Shown piece by piece: positions 44,172-52,957 of a stretch of 64,000 nucleotides of DNA. Position 1 is the stretch's first letter. Each line of letters opens with the position of its first letter. The notes under the pieces were generated by a model. It saw nothing but the letters and a program-made list of their open reading frames with translations. It had not been told where the DNA came from and did no database searches. The position numbers and the translations under genes are program-made. This DNA is from Promethearchaeota archaeon. Its GTDB lineage: Archaea > Asgardarchaeota > Lokiarchaeia > Sigyniarchaeales > SOKP01. The stretch lies in assembly GCA_016839705.1 (NCBI GenBank), contig JAEOTR010000035.1, forward strand, positions 1 through 64,000, read 5' to 3'.

Positions 44172-45341
44172 ATGTATGATGTAGTAATCTCTGGTGCTGG
44201 ACCTTCAGGCTCTCAATGTGCTGAAAAATTGGCTAAATCAGGATATAATGTTGCATTAATAGAAAAAGATACAAATTGGCGTAAACCTTGTGGAGGGGGT
44301 GTTCATTCTAGCGTGATAAATTTATATCCACAGTTAAAAAACTTAAAGAAGCCAAAGATTAAAGATATAGTAATGCATTCTGCCGATTTTCATAAATTAG
44401 AATTTAAAGGAGCAGGTAAGGAATATTTAATTATTGTGGATCGCCTAGAGCTCGATAACTTAATGAGAAAGGCAGCTATTGATGCAGGAGCACATTTATT
44501 TGATAAAAACTTGTCATATGATTTTATCATACAAGAGCAACAAAAACAGGGGATAATAACAAAATCTCCAACGGGGATTAAAGAGTATCAGGGTAAGATA
44601 GTTATAATTGCTGATGGTATGGGTTCTAAATTAGCTCTGAAATCAGGAATGCGATCGAAATGGAAAATTAATGAATTAGCAATAGGTAAATGCTCAATAT
44701 TAGAAGGGAATACTCGCTTAGATAAAGAATCTGTATATATATTCTTTCAACCATTTAAAGGATATGGATGGATTTTTCCTTTAAGTAATGAAAGATTTAA
44801 TGTGGGTATTTTTACATTTGGTGAGGATAATCTTAAGTTTAACATACATAAAATTTATCAAAATTTTCTTGATAATCCAAATATTAAGAACTATATCCCT
44901 GACTCTAATTACAAAACGATCTGGTCTAGTTCATATTTGTTTCCGGCGGAAGGTGTATTGGAGAAAAGCTTATATGATGATAACTTAATGCTTATCGGTG
45001 ATGTGGGTGGTTTTGTTTCACCTATTAGTGGTGAAGGAATCCAAACAGCAGTAACTTCTGGTAAAGTTGCAGCTGAAACAGCTATAGAAGCTTTAGAAAA
45101 AGAAGATTATTCTAAAAGAACATTAAAAAAATACAAAACAGATAAAGAAATCAAGAAGATCATTCGGAATTTCAAATTAAAACGATCGATGATTGAATTC
45201 TTTTATGAGAATGAAGGTAAAAATCTCAATAAAATGCTAATCCTTTCTGAAGAAGATGCCGAGGTCAAAAAACAAGTTATTAACATGTTTGCGTTTGGTG
45301 ATATTCCCTCAAAGGATTTAGTATCTAGAATTATCAACTAA
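44172..45341 (+). CDS. geranylgeranyl-reductase-family FAD-dependent oxidoreductase
   Basis: A 389-residue flavoprotein. The FAD-binding GAGPSGSQCAEKLAKSGYNVALIEKD, the PCGGGVHSSV motif near 42 and the second FAD motif IGDVGGFVSPISGEGIQTAVTSG (about 275-297) define the GGR family. In archaea such enzymes saturate the geranylgeranyl chains of membrane lipids or related isoprenoids. Start ATG at 44172. The VOC-family gene lies convergent, 9 nt from its end. Confidence 0.88.
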   Translation: MYDVVISGAGPSGSQCAEKLAKSGYNVALIEKDTNWRKPCGGGVHSSVINLYPQLKNLKKPKIKDIVMHSADFHKLEFKGAGKEYLIIVDRLELDNLMRKAAIDAGAHLFDKNLSYDFIIQEQQKQGIITKSPTGIKEYQGKIVIIADGMGSKLALKSGMRSKWKINELAIGKCSILEGNTRLDKESVYIFFQPFKGYGWIFPLSNERFNVGIFTFGEDNLKFNIHKIYQNFLDNPNIKNYIPDSNYKTIWSSSYLFPAEGVLEKSLYDDNLMLIGDVGGFVSPISGEGIQTAVTSGKVAAETAIEALEKEDYSKRTLKKYKTDKEIKKIIRNFKLKRSMIEFFYENEGKNLNKMLILSEEDAEVKKQVINMFAFGDIPSKDLVSRIIN

Positions 45342-45350
45342 ATTGTTAAT

Positions 45351-45926
45351 TTAGTCTATAATTTTCGTAAGATCCTTGATTAAATCTTCAATTTCTTTTT
45401 GTTCTAACTTTATTGTAACCTTTCCTCCACCGGGATGTGCAAAAGTAAGAAGATATTTCTCACCGCTTTTATTGACAAACCATTTTTCACCTTTGGGCAT
45501 CCCCCATGAAGGATCAAGCCAATCTTTTGCCTTGAATTCTGCTATCTGGAGTAAAACTCCAAATGCGTCTTTTGGATGGATAAACAGTTCTTTCCACTTA
45601 TCACCATAATCATTGTAACCAAAATAGGGAATATTATTGTTTTCAAGAATATCCTTCGCCTTTTTGATATCAGGAGTCTGCAAAACAAGATGGTGTATTC
45701 CATTACCCCTCCGTTTAAAAAAGTTTTCCAAAAAACTCCCCCTTCCTGTAGATTTTATTATCTCAAATCTTGAAAGATCTCCTAATGCAAACGTCTCCCA
45801 GTAATACTTTAAATCATAATCTGTGCCATTGTATTGAGATATCGCACCGAGGATTTTTGTATAGAATTCGACAGCTCCCTCATAATCTTTTACTGCTAAT
45901 GACACGTGATCAATGCGAGTTATCAT
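45351..45926 (-). CDS. VOC (glyoxalase/dioxygenase-fold) protein
   Basis: A 191-residue protein opening ITRIDHVSLAVKDYEGAVEFYTKILG, typical of methylmalonyl-CoA epimerase and other VOC enzymes. Metal-ligand candidates are His7, His77 in GIHHLVLQTPDI and a Glu in VLLQIAEF. An added C-terminal part (WFVNKSGEKYLLTFAHPGGGKVTIKLEQKEIEDL) is longer than in the epimerase. Substrate not certain. Confidence 0.82.
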   Translation of the reverse strand: MITRIDHVSLAVKDYEGAVEFYTKILGAISQYNGTDYDLKYYWETFALGDLSRFEIIKSTGRGSFLENFFKRRGNGIHHLVLQTPDIKKAKDILENNNIPYFGYNDYGDKWKELFIHPKDAFGVLLQIAEFKAKDWLDPSWGMPKGEKWFVNKSGEKYLLTFAHPGGGKVTIKLEQKEIEDLIKDLTKIID

Positions 45927-46069
45927 AAATGATTCATTATTGAAAATGTTTTAATTTTTACTATTTGTCTTTTGATTGAAAATTTATATATCATCTTATC
46001 TAATATTATTTCACTCAGGTAATTATTGACATCTTACAATAATAAATAAAAAAGGGAACGTTTCTACTA

Positions 46070-47848
46070 GTGGAAATACCATCAGAAGTTCAATTAACCT
46101 CTAAGGAAGCAGATTATTATGCTCGCCTTAATAAGGTAATTGAAGAAAGAACAGAAAATCCGAATTTAAGCTTCGGAATCATCATTGAACAACATGCTGA
46201 AAAAAATCCAAACGAATTCTCTCTGCTTTTTAAAGATATTTCATGGACTTGGCAGATTTTAAACCAAGAGAGTAATAAAATAGCTAATTATTTTCTCAGA
46301 ATAGGATATAAATCCGGAGATACCATAGCAGTTATGATGGAAAACTCTCCTGAATTCATTTCAATTATAACTGGTATTAATAAAATACAGGGTATTAGTT
46401 CATTAATTAATGTAAATCAAAGAAAGCAAGCACTTATCCATTCCTTTAAAATTAGTGAACCGTTCTGGATAATAGTTGACGGTGATAGCTTAGCTGCTTT
46501 TACTGAAGTTTTTTCGGATCTTAATTTTGATAAGAATAAAGTGTTTGTTATAAATAATCATATGAAATACCACCATGATTTTATTGATTTTCATACAGAA
46601 TTAAAGAGCGTTTCAATCGACAATCCCGCAACGACCTTTAGATCATATTTGACTGATATGTCCGTGTATATTTTCACTTCTGGCACCACAGGACTCCCTA
46701 AAGCAGCTTTACAAGATAATACACGAATACTGAATCCATTTGGATGGTTGGCATTCGAGTCAACCCATAATGATGTTGTGTATAGCCCATTACCGTTATA
46801 TCACTCTCTTGCGCTGGTGGTAGGATGGGCTGGTGCTATACAAGTAGGTGCTGCTTATGCATTTAGAAAACGGTTTTCCGCGTCAGAATTCTGGAAAGAT
46901 ATCAAAAAATTTGGGGCAACCTGTTTTATGTATATTGGAGAGTTACCAAGATACCTTATAAATCGACCTGAATCGGAGTATGTAGAAAACACGACGCTAA
47001 AGAAAATGCTGGGAGTGGGTTTTCGTAAGGACATATGGGAAGAATTTAAATCTCGGTTTCATATTGAACATATTCTTGAGTTTTATGGGGCTACAGAAGG
47101 TGCAGCGGGTCTCTTTAATATTGAAGAAGTACCTGGTATGATTGGTAGAAGGACCATACCTGGATTGATTATTGCTGTGAAAGTTAATGAGGAAACTGGA
47201 GAATTTTACAAGGATGAAAACGGTTTTCTAATTGAATGTACTTCAGGGGAAACAGGGATGATGTTGGCACAAATTCTAGAAACATCAGCATTTTTGGGCT
47301 ATAAGGATAAAAATAAAACGAACCAAAGAGTTTTAAGAAATGTACTTAAAGAGAATGATGCCTATTTTAATACTGGTGACCTTGTACATCTTCACGATGA
47401 TAACTGGGTCTCTTTTGCTGATCGATATGGAGATACTTTCCGGTGGAAAGGAGAAAATGTATCCACAATGGAAGTTGAGTCCATTTTAAATACATTTGGT
47501 GGCTTTGAAATGTGTAACGTATATGGTGTGGAAGTTCCAAATTCAGATGGAAAGGCGGGGATGATTTGTATTAAAATAGATGATACAAAATCTTTTAAAC
47601 CCGAATTATTCTCTCAGTTTGTATCAAAAAACCTCCCAAAATACGCAATTCCGCTCTTTATTCGTATTAAAGATGAACTTGAATTTACAGGAACACATAA
47701 ATTAAGAAAAGTGAATCTCAGAACACAAGGGTATGATATTAATGCAATAAAAGATCAACTCTACTTTTGGGAATCTATGTCTAATAGATACAAAATTTTT
47801 GAGAGAGAACATTATCAAAATGTAATAAACGGAAAATTAAAATTTTGA
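46070..47848 (+). CDS. AMP-binding fatty-acyl-CoA synthetase, FadD6/FATP-like
   Basis: A 592-residue adenylate-forming enzyme. Core motifs are IFTSGTTGLPKAA, FYGATEGAAGLFN and YFNTGDLVHLHDDNWVSFADRYGDTFRWKGENVST. The missing acidic residue in the Y-x-x-TG-D block is as in very-long-chain acyl-CoA synthetases. It would activate a fatty or branched acid to its CoA thioester. The start is a GTG at 46070 with GGGAACG upstream. It is divergent from the VOC gene and 40 nt upstream of a hypothetical gene, likely in one transcript. Confidence 0.88.
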   Translation: MEIPSEVQLTSKEADYYARLNKVIEERTENPNLSFGIIIEQHAEKNPNEFSLLFKDISWTWQILNQESNKIANYFLRIGYKSGDTIAVMMENSPEFISIITGINKIQGISSLINVNQRKQALIHSFKISEPFWIIVDGDSLAAFTEVFSDLNFDKNKVFVINNHMKYHHDFIDFHTELKSVSIDNPATTFRSYLTDMSVYIFTSGTTGLPKAALQDNTRILNPFGWLAFESTHNDVVYSPLPLYHSLALVVGWAGAIQVGAAYAFRKRFSASEFWKDIKKFGATCFMYIGELPRYLINRPESEYVENTTLKKMLGVGFRKDIWEEFKSRFHIEHILEFYGATEGAAGLFNIEEVPGMIGRRTIPGLIIAVKVNEETGEFYKDENGFLIECTSGETGMMLAQILETSAFLGYKDKNKTNQRVLRNVLKENDAYFNTGDLVHLHDDNWVSFADRYGDTFRWKGENVSTMEVESILNTFGGFEMCNVYGVEVPNSDGKAGMICIKIDDTKSFKPELFSQFVSKNLPKYAIPLFIRIKDELEFTGTHKLRKVNLRTQGYDINAIKDQLYFWESMSNRYKIFEREHYQNVINGKLKF

Positions 47849-47888
47849 AATATTTCATAAATAAAACATAAAAATAGATGTGATTAAT

Positions 47889-48506
47889 ATGAACATTTCT
47901 AATGATATCGCAATTGAGAATTTGAAAAAAGAGGATTTAAAAGAACTTGGGTATAATAAGCTCATGGAATTATATAAGTCCTTACCATCTGCCGATTTTG
48001 AAGAAATGGATGGGGATTATGATAGTTGTATGGTGGGATTCATTTCAGAAATAAAGGAAAAGGGAAGTATATGGTGGCTCCATAAAACTGAGAAAGGTGA
48101 TTGGTTAGGAAAATCTTTTACACCGAAATCTAAGTCAGAACGCCGAGGAGAGGGATATAATCGATGGAAGATTGAAGGTAAAGAAGTTCACCATATGCGT
48201 TTCCTTACAGATATGGTTGAATCTCTTATCGATGGGAAAATCACATTTCGATTGAAGTATGCATCCTTCAAAAATGATGGTGGAATAGTAGATATGACTG
48301 ATGAAGTAAGAAGGATTAGAAAGGGACTCTATCTCTGTTTAGGAATGGCTGGTCCTGAAAAACTTCCGCCCGACTTTTTCTACTTAACAGGCCCCGTACA
48401 TGACTATGATCATAGTTCAGAATGGATATATGGCGATGAGGTTGAGAAACACACTAATATAACAGTTACATATAAGAACTTTCCCTTTCCAGATGAAATT
48501 AAATAA
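47889..48506 (+). CDS. hypothetical protein downstream of the acyl-CoA synthetase
   Basis: A 205-residue protein: NDIAIENLKKEDLKELGYNKLMELYKSLPS, a middle with IWWLHKTEKGDWLGKSF and LPPDFFYLTGPVHDYDHSSEW. I do not recognise the family. A GTG at 47880 is in frame, but its GTGAT is better placed as a ribosome site for the ATG at 47889. Same direction as the acyl-CoA synthetase gene. Confidence 0.7.
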   Translation: MNISNDIAIENLKKEDLKELGYNKLMELYKSLPSADFEEMDGDYDSCMVGFISEIKEKGSIWWLHKTEKGDWLGKSFTPKSKSERRGEGYNRWKIEGKEVHHMRFLTDMVESLIDGKITFRLKYASFKNDGGIVDMTDEVRRIRKGLYLCLGMAGPEKLPPDFFYLTGPVHDYDHSSEWIYGDEVEKHTNITVTYKNFPFPDEIK

Positions 48507-48526
48507 TATTTAAAATATCTGAAATT

Positions 48527-48751
48527 TTATTTTCTTATTTTTAGACGATCATTGTAGTAATATCTTCTACGACGTCTATATGGTCTTTCTGGTCGGTTTA
48601 AAAAACATTCGGGACAATAAGTGATAATTAATGGATCTTCCCATAGATCCTGTGCTCGTTCAGCTGTAATCGTAGGATTATCTCTTAAAAATATTTGAAA
48701 CGGGATTATTCGACCACAATCTCCACACTCTTTAGGTTGTAATTGCTGCAT
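48527..48751 (-). CDS. small zinc-ribbon protein with basic tail
   Basis: A 74-residue protein: ECGDCGRIIPFQIFLRDN, then AQDLWEDPLIITYCPECFLNRP and an Arg-rich end (RPYRRRRRYYYNDRLKIRK). Paralogue of 32938-33135, with the extra Arg-rich tail suggesting nucleic-acid contact. Convergent with the preceding hypothetical gene. Confidence 0.65.
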   Translation of the reverse strand: MQQLQPKECGDCGRIIPFQIFLRDNPTITAERAQDLWEDPLIITYCPECFLNRPERPYRRRRRYYYNDRLKIRK

Positions 48752-49096
48752 TGATAAAAACCTATTTTAATTATAACATATCTCTTAGGAAATGAGATAA
48801 TTAAAAGGCAAGAGAGTCACCAATTACTATAAATGATACCAATAATTATAACGATTTTTATTAAATTGCCCACTTTTGTCAAGTAATTATCCTTATTTTC
48901 GGTAATTTCATTTATCTCCATAACTTTAGGCATTTAGATAAATATTTATAAAAGTAGATTGATGAAATATGTTTTTTCAAAGTTTACTCCTTCCTTTTAA
49001 TTAAAACAATGCAGTACCAAAGTTTTTCTATTGGATGTTAAATCAGTGATTAATAAAGCAATTACAAATTATAAAAAAAATAAAGAATTTTTTTAA
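48752..49096. other. 345-nt gene-free region with a strong TATA-like element
   Basis: No ORF longer than 12 codons. AAATATTTATAAAAG (about 48937-48951, plus strand) is a good TATA box, so a small RNA is possible downstream. No conserved structure was recognised. Confidence 0.35.
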
Positions 49097-49651
49097 TTAT
49101 TGAGTAGTCACATCTTTCGCTTTTGCTTCTGCTTTTGCTGCCTTTTTTTGCTTCTTTGCTAATTTTGGATCTCCAAAAGAAGGGTTGATTTTTGAACCTT
49201 TTACCGGGAGGATGCATGTAGCATCTTTTTTTTCCGAACCTCTAGAAGCAACCATGCCTGTTTTTTGATTGAAGTGTAGCTCCAATCGCCATTGATTAAA
49301 TTTATCATCTTCCTTCCCTTTTCCCTTTTTTTTTTGCCAGTTAGGTAATTTGATTGAAAAGGGAAATTCTTTCTTTTCTCCTGACTTTAACTTATCATCC
49401 GATGCAATATCCCATTGTTTTAATTCCTTTTTTTGTGGCACCCAAGATTCAGTTTCCTCACCAGATTCGGGGTCTCTTCGGGTTATAAATGCTTGATACA
49501 TATCATACAGTTCAATAAACAGTTTTTTTAATTTTTTATCCTTCTTTTCTCCGTTTGTTACTATAATTTTCCCTTCAATTTCGTCATCAGGTTTGACAAT
49601 TAACGGAGGATTCTTAATCTCATATGCCACATGAACTTTTGTTCCGACCAT
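49097..49651 (-). CDS. arrestin-like beta-sandwich protein
   Basis: A 184-residue protein. VAYEIKNPPLIVKPDDEIEGKIIVTNGEKKDKKLKKLFIELYDMYQAF and ELKQWDIASDDKLKSGEKKEFPFSIKLPNW follow the pattern of arrestin-fold proteins of the Spo0M/Vps26 type (strand, D-x-IEGK, strand, then GE-x-KEFPF-x-IKLP). The C-terminal 30 residues are a Lys/Ala-rich tail (KKQKKAAKAEAKAK). Its role is unknown. Stand-alone with its own minus-strand TATA-like element (about 49681-49695). Confidence 0.6.
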   Translation of the reverse strand: MVGTKVHVAYEIKNPPLIVKPDDEIEGKIIVTNGEKKDKKLKKLFIELYDMYQAFITRRDPESGEETESWVPQKKELKQWDIASDDKLKSGEKKEFPFSIKLPNWQKKKGKGKEDDKFNQWRLELHFNQKTGMVASRGSEKKDATCILPVKGSKINPSFGDPKLAKKQKKAAKAEAKAKDVTTQ

Positions 49652-49779
49652 AATTTTTACACCTAGAAAAATAATAAATTTAGTATATTTAAAATAGGTG
49701 TATTCAGTGATGATATATCAATTTTGATTCCCTTCTCTCACTATCAAAAAAGTGAAAAAGAAAAAAGAAAAAGATGAAT

Positions 49780-50283
49780 TTATAATTTTGAACCGCAATA
49801 TGAGCAAAATACAGCAGATTCTTTAGCTTTTGCTGTTCCACAATTAGGACAATAGCTTACCTTTCCCGCTGGAGTAGCTGTTTGAGTTGTTGTGCTGACT
49901 TCAACATGAGTCATCTGACCCGTAGAAGAAGAAAACTTACCACGTAATGATCCATTTGCTTTTAAATCTAAAATAATTGCTCGTACGTCTCTTATAGTGA
50001 TGCTCGTATTTTTACTAATCTCTTCAATTGTAGCTTCAGGATGCTCTTCATACTCATATAATACAGCATTCCTTAGTTTACTTTTATTAGCCCAAGCTGC
50101 AATTTGACGCGCTATAATTGCCACCCCGAGAACAAGCCACGCAATTCCCCACCAACTAATCACCCAATTATACAAGATCGGTCGTATGAATAGATCATTT
50201 AATCCCCAGTAAATCAGTACACCAGCTATAATAAGAGAACAAACACTTAATCCTTCAGAATATTGGTTTCGTTTATATTTCAT
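49780..50283 (-). CDS. membrane-anchored winged-helix protein with C-terminal zinc ribbon
   Basis: A 167-residue protein in three parts: two hydrophobic helices (about 13-57), a winged helix (about 70-120: LRNAVLYEYEEHPEATIEEISKNTSITIRDVRAIILDLKANGSLRG), and a zinc ribbon (YCPNCG...FCSYCGSKL). The wing-helix domain would sit on the cytoplasmic face. The order TM-wHTH-zinc ribbon recurs in other Asgard small proteins from memory, but the function is unknown. Confidence 0.75.
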   Translation of the reverse strand: MKYKRNQYSEGLSVCSLIIAGVLIYWGLNDLFIRPILYNWVISWWGIAWLVLGVAIIARQIAAWANKSKLRNAVLYEYEEHPEATIEEISKNTSITIRDVRAIILDLKANGSLRGKFSSSTGQMTHVEVSTTTQTATPAGKVSYCPNCGTAKAKESAVFCSYCGSKL

Positions 50284-50389
50284 TTTTTATCACTTTATTG
50301 ACTTATATTAAAGCAGATATTGGATTACAATTGTTGATTGAAATATAAAGTTTTATTCTATAATGAAAAAGAGAAATTCGAAAATTCTC

Positions 50390-50878
50390 TTAATATATTT
50401 CATCTACATAAGATCTTAACATATTTATATCATCGAAGTAAAACAAGCTTTCTCCTTCTCTAAAAAAAGGGGTTAACAAACCTCCTCTTTTTAATACCGC
50501 TGTGATATCAACATCTTTTAAAACAAAGACTCTAGTCTTTTCTGAAAATTCTTTGAATGAGAGGATAATTCCCATTTCAATCATATGGCCTCCTTTATCA
50601 TGTTCAATAACCATAATGATTTCATCTGAAAATTTTGCAATAAGATCAAATTTTAAAATTAAGTTTTCAAGGTGAGTACGTCTAAATTCCTTCTCAAAAA
50701 ATCCAAGATTATTTTCAATCCTATTTACGATTTTTTGTACTTCCTGAAGGTTCTTAAAAGTATCTTCGTCGTATGAACCACAAATAAAAATTTTCTTTTT
50801 GGTTAAATCATAAACCGAAAATATGTTGATAAATTCATCTAAAAATTCATCCCAGGCACTATCATGTGAAACTAGCAT
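50390..50878 (-). CDS. nucleoside-deoxyribosyltransferase-like/TIR-like protein
   Basis: A 162-residue protein with a Rossmann-like opening IFICGSYDEDTFKNLQEVQKIVNRIENN and a later DEIIMVIEHDKGGHMIEMGIILSF. The E-M-G after a GG-H motif recalls the catalytic Glu of nucleoside 2-deoxyribosyltransferases and TIR-type NADases. It is divergent from an ArsR-like gene. Assignment is tentative. Confidence 0.5.
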   Translation of the reverse strand: MLVSHDSAWDEFLDEFINIFSVYDLTKKKIFICGSYDEDTFKNLQEVQKIVNRIENNLGFFEKEFRRTHLENLILKFDLIAKFSDEIIMVIEHDKGGHMIEMGIILSFKEFSEKTRVFVLKDVDITAVLKRGGLLTPFFREGESLFYFDDINMLRSYVDEIY

Positions 50879-50953
50879 TATTTTCCCCTAATCTATGTAA
50901 AATAAGTTAAAAATTCATATATACTATAAAATATTATATATCAATGATAATTG

Positions 50954-50971
50954 ACTCAATTGATTTTGAGT
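50954..50971. promoter_or_regulatory. inverted repeat ACTCAA-n6-TTGAGT
   Basis: Perfect 6-nt arms (50954-50959 and 50966-50971) directly before a TATA-like TTAAATTTATATAT (50971-50984), in the divergent gap between the TIR/NDT-like gene and the ArsR-like gene. A good position for an auto-regulatory operator. Confidence 0.5.
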
Positions 50972-51050
50972 TAAATTTATATATGTGATTATGCTTATCT
51001 AGCTTAGAACTAGATGAAAAAACAAATATAAATATGAGGAGGTTGTCAAT

Positions 51051-51392
51051 TTGGAGACTCCTAAAAAATTAGAAAATAAGAGGAAAGAACTGGAAATTAT
51101 CTCTGAGAAAACACGTTACAAAATATTACTTACTTTATTGGCAAGTGAAACTTCATTGTCTTTCAGTCGGTTAAAAGAATTATTACCATCCATCCCTGAG
51201 AATAATTTGAATTATCACCTAAAGATTCTGAAAGACAACGATTTTATCAAGAATGAGAAAAGAATGGAATATAAACGATCTGAACCTCGTTCTTTTTATT
51301 CTCTCAGTAAAAAATCAGTAGGTCTGCTTGGAAGTTTAGGATTGACATCAGTTAAAGAAGAATTTCAAGCACTATTCAAACAAATGACCTAA
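51051..51392 (+). CDS. ArsR-type winged-helix regulator
   Basis: A 113-residue regulator: EIISEKTRYKILLTLLASETSLSFSRLKELLPSIPENNLNYHLKILKDNDFIKNEKR, then a wing (RSEPRSFYSLSKKSVGLLGSLG). The start is a TTG with a perfect GAGGAGG site 8 nt upstream; an ATG at 51034 is out of frame. It probably controls itself and the divergent 50390 gene. Confidence 0.85.
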   Translation: METPKKLENKRKELEIISEKTRYKILLTLLASETSLSFSRLKELLPSIPENNLNYHLKILKDNDFIKNEKRMEYKRSEPRSFYSLSKKSVGLLGSLGLTSVKEEFQALFKQMT

Positions 51393-51446
51393 TTTAATGT
51401 TTTTTAATTTTAATGAATATTCAAAAAGCTAAAAATAGTGTGAAGT

Positions 51447-51584
51447 ATGAATCCAAACTATGCCAGAAAGTTTATGGCCACTCAGATTAAAAATGCTGTA
51501 GGAGCAACCATTAAGGAATTCCTTGATGATTTAAAAAGTGGAATGATAATTTCCAAGATCCAACATAAATGGGAAAAAAAGTGA
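51447..51584 (+). CDS. 45-residue helical small protein
   Basis: A short ORF (MNPNYARKFMATQIKN, ATIKEFLDDLKSGM, SKIQHKWEKK) with a GTGAA site just before its ATG. It lies 55 nt after the ArsR-like gene and may share its transcript. No family recognised. Confidence 0.4.
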   Translation: MNPNYARKFMATQIKNAVGATIKEFLDDLKSGMIISKIQHKWEKK

Positions 51585-51642
51585 ATAAGGGCTAAAAAAA
51601 AACTTCCCTTTTTACACATTTTAGCATTTAAAGCAAAGAAAC

Positions 51643-52056
51643 ATGACTTTTTCAGTGTCAGTAAAAAATGACATTTATTCTCCAACCATTACTATTTATA
51701 CCCCTGAGATTGGTGATATATTCATTGATTTTCCCCCAATTTATAGCATAGCTGTTGAAGAACCGAATTTAAATATAATGTGGTTTACACTAGATAACGG
51801 TACTACTAAGGTTACAATTGCAGATTTGACAGGAGTAATTGATCAATCCGCTTGGGATGTTATCCCTGATGGGCATTTGACGCTTACCATTTATGCAATG
51901 GATAAACCGGGTAATATAGGTCAGAATTCAGTAATAATAACAAAAAGATCAACTCCCGAGCAAATCCCTCCTGCTATTCCCGGATACGATATAATCGCAC
52001 TTCTCGGAGTATTTTGCATTGTAACTATAATTATACTGAAAAAAAGAACTAACTAA
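51643..52056 (+). pseudogene. truncated surface protein: Ig-like domain with C-terminal membrane anchor
   Basis: A 137-residue fragment. SPTITIYTPEIGDIF, PNLNIMWFTLDNGTTKVTI and WDVIPDGHLTLTIYAMDKPGNIGQNSV are one repeat of the Ig-like domain common in Loki surface proteins as I remember them. It ends PAIPGYDIIALLGVFCIVTIIILKKRTN, an IPGY-TM-KKR sorting-type tail. There is no signal peptide, and the frame opens after a TAG at 51622-51624, so the N-terminal bulk has been lost. Confidence 0.6.
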
Positions 52057-52109
52057 CCTTTTTATTTTCCTTTAATATAACGTCATTGCTTGTTATTAAT
52101 CAAAATATA

Positions 52110-52433
52110 TTATTTTAATTTTTCTTCTAACGCTTCTTCTCCAACAAGAACCGCAGCAATAAAACAAAAACACGAAAATAGAATTAAAAATACAGAACTT
52201 AACTGATAACATTCGAGATTATTACTACTGAAACAAATACGACTAATCGTCATATATGATATTAAGAAAACAATAAATAAGATATAAGAGATGACCATTA
52301 GATATATCTTTACTAGCTTTATCTTTCCTTTCTTTGGCTTTGATTTCTTATCAGGATGTAAGCGTAGTTCACACCTTGGACATAAAACACCACTCCCTTC
52401 TATTTCTGAACCACACATCTCACAATGCAACAT
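52110..52433 (-). CDS. zinc-ribbon membrane protein
   Basis: A 107-residue protein with an N-terminal zinc ribbon (CEMCGSEIEGSGVLCPRC), a basic linker (DKKSKPKKGKIK) and two hydrophobic helices. It resembles the zinc-ribbon/TM proteins widespread in archaea with no assigned role. Confidence 0.7.
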   Translation of the reverse strand: MLHCEMCGSEIEGSGVLCPRCELRLHPDKKSKPKKGKIKLVKIYLMVISYILFIVFLISYMTISRICFSSNNLECYQLSSVFLILFSCFCFIAAVLVGEEALEEKLK

Positions 52434-52517
52434 AATTCTAGAAAAGGTAAATACTAAGTTTTGTAATTATTTATTAAAGAATAGGATTTGTATCTCCCAC
52501 ACTAGTAGAATATCATA

Positions 52518-52919
52518 ATGAATAAACAGAATATTGTTTCAAGTATAGCTTATTGTGGATTAATCTGTAAATTATGTCATCTTTCGGATGAGTGTGATGG
52601 GTGTAAATCAAAAAATAATAGATGTAGTAAATATCTGAGTTCGACCGGATGCTACCAATTCAAATGTTGCGTTGAAAAGACAATTAATGGATGTTGGGAA
52701 TGTGCTGAATTTCCTTGTAATAAAGATATGTATAGTGACACTTATAGCCCTAAAATTAGAGCCTTTGCTAGATGTATTCGAGAAGATGGAATAGAAAAAT
52801 TTGCCAGTTATATTCTTGATGCTATAAAAAGAGGATTAGATATTAGGAAGGAAGGTGATTTGGATCTAAAAATAGAACGAGAAGTTTTAGATATTTTAAG
52901 AAAAGATCTCCACCACTAG
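52518..52919 (+). CDS. cysteine-rich DUF3795-type protein
   Basis: A 133-residue protein: AYCGLICKLCHLSDECDGC, then KCCVEKTINGCWECAEFPCNKDMYS and an acidic helical end. Same family as 4413-4865. Metal binding is likely; function unknown. Single gene. Confidence 0.78.
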   Translation: MNKQNIVSSIAYCGLICKLCHLSDECDGCKSKNNRCSKYLSSTGCYQFKCCVEKTINGCWECAEFPCNKDMYSDTYSPKIRAFARCIREDGIEKFASYILDAIKRGLDIRKEGDLDLKIEREVLDILRKDLHH

Positions 52920-52957
52920 CATTTAAAATTACCAACCTTGCCTTAAGATTGAAAATT

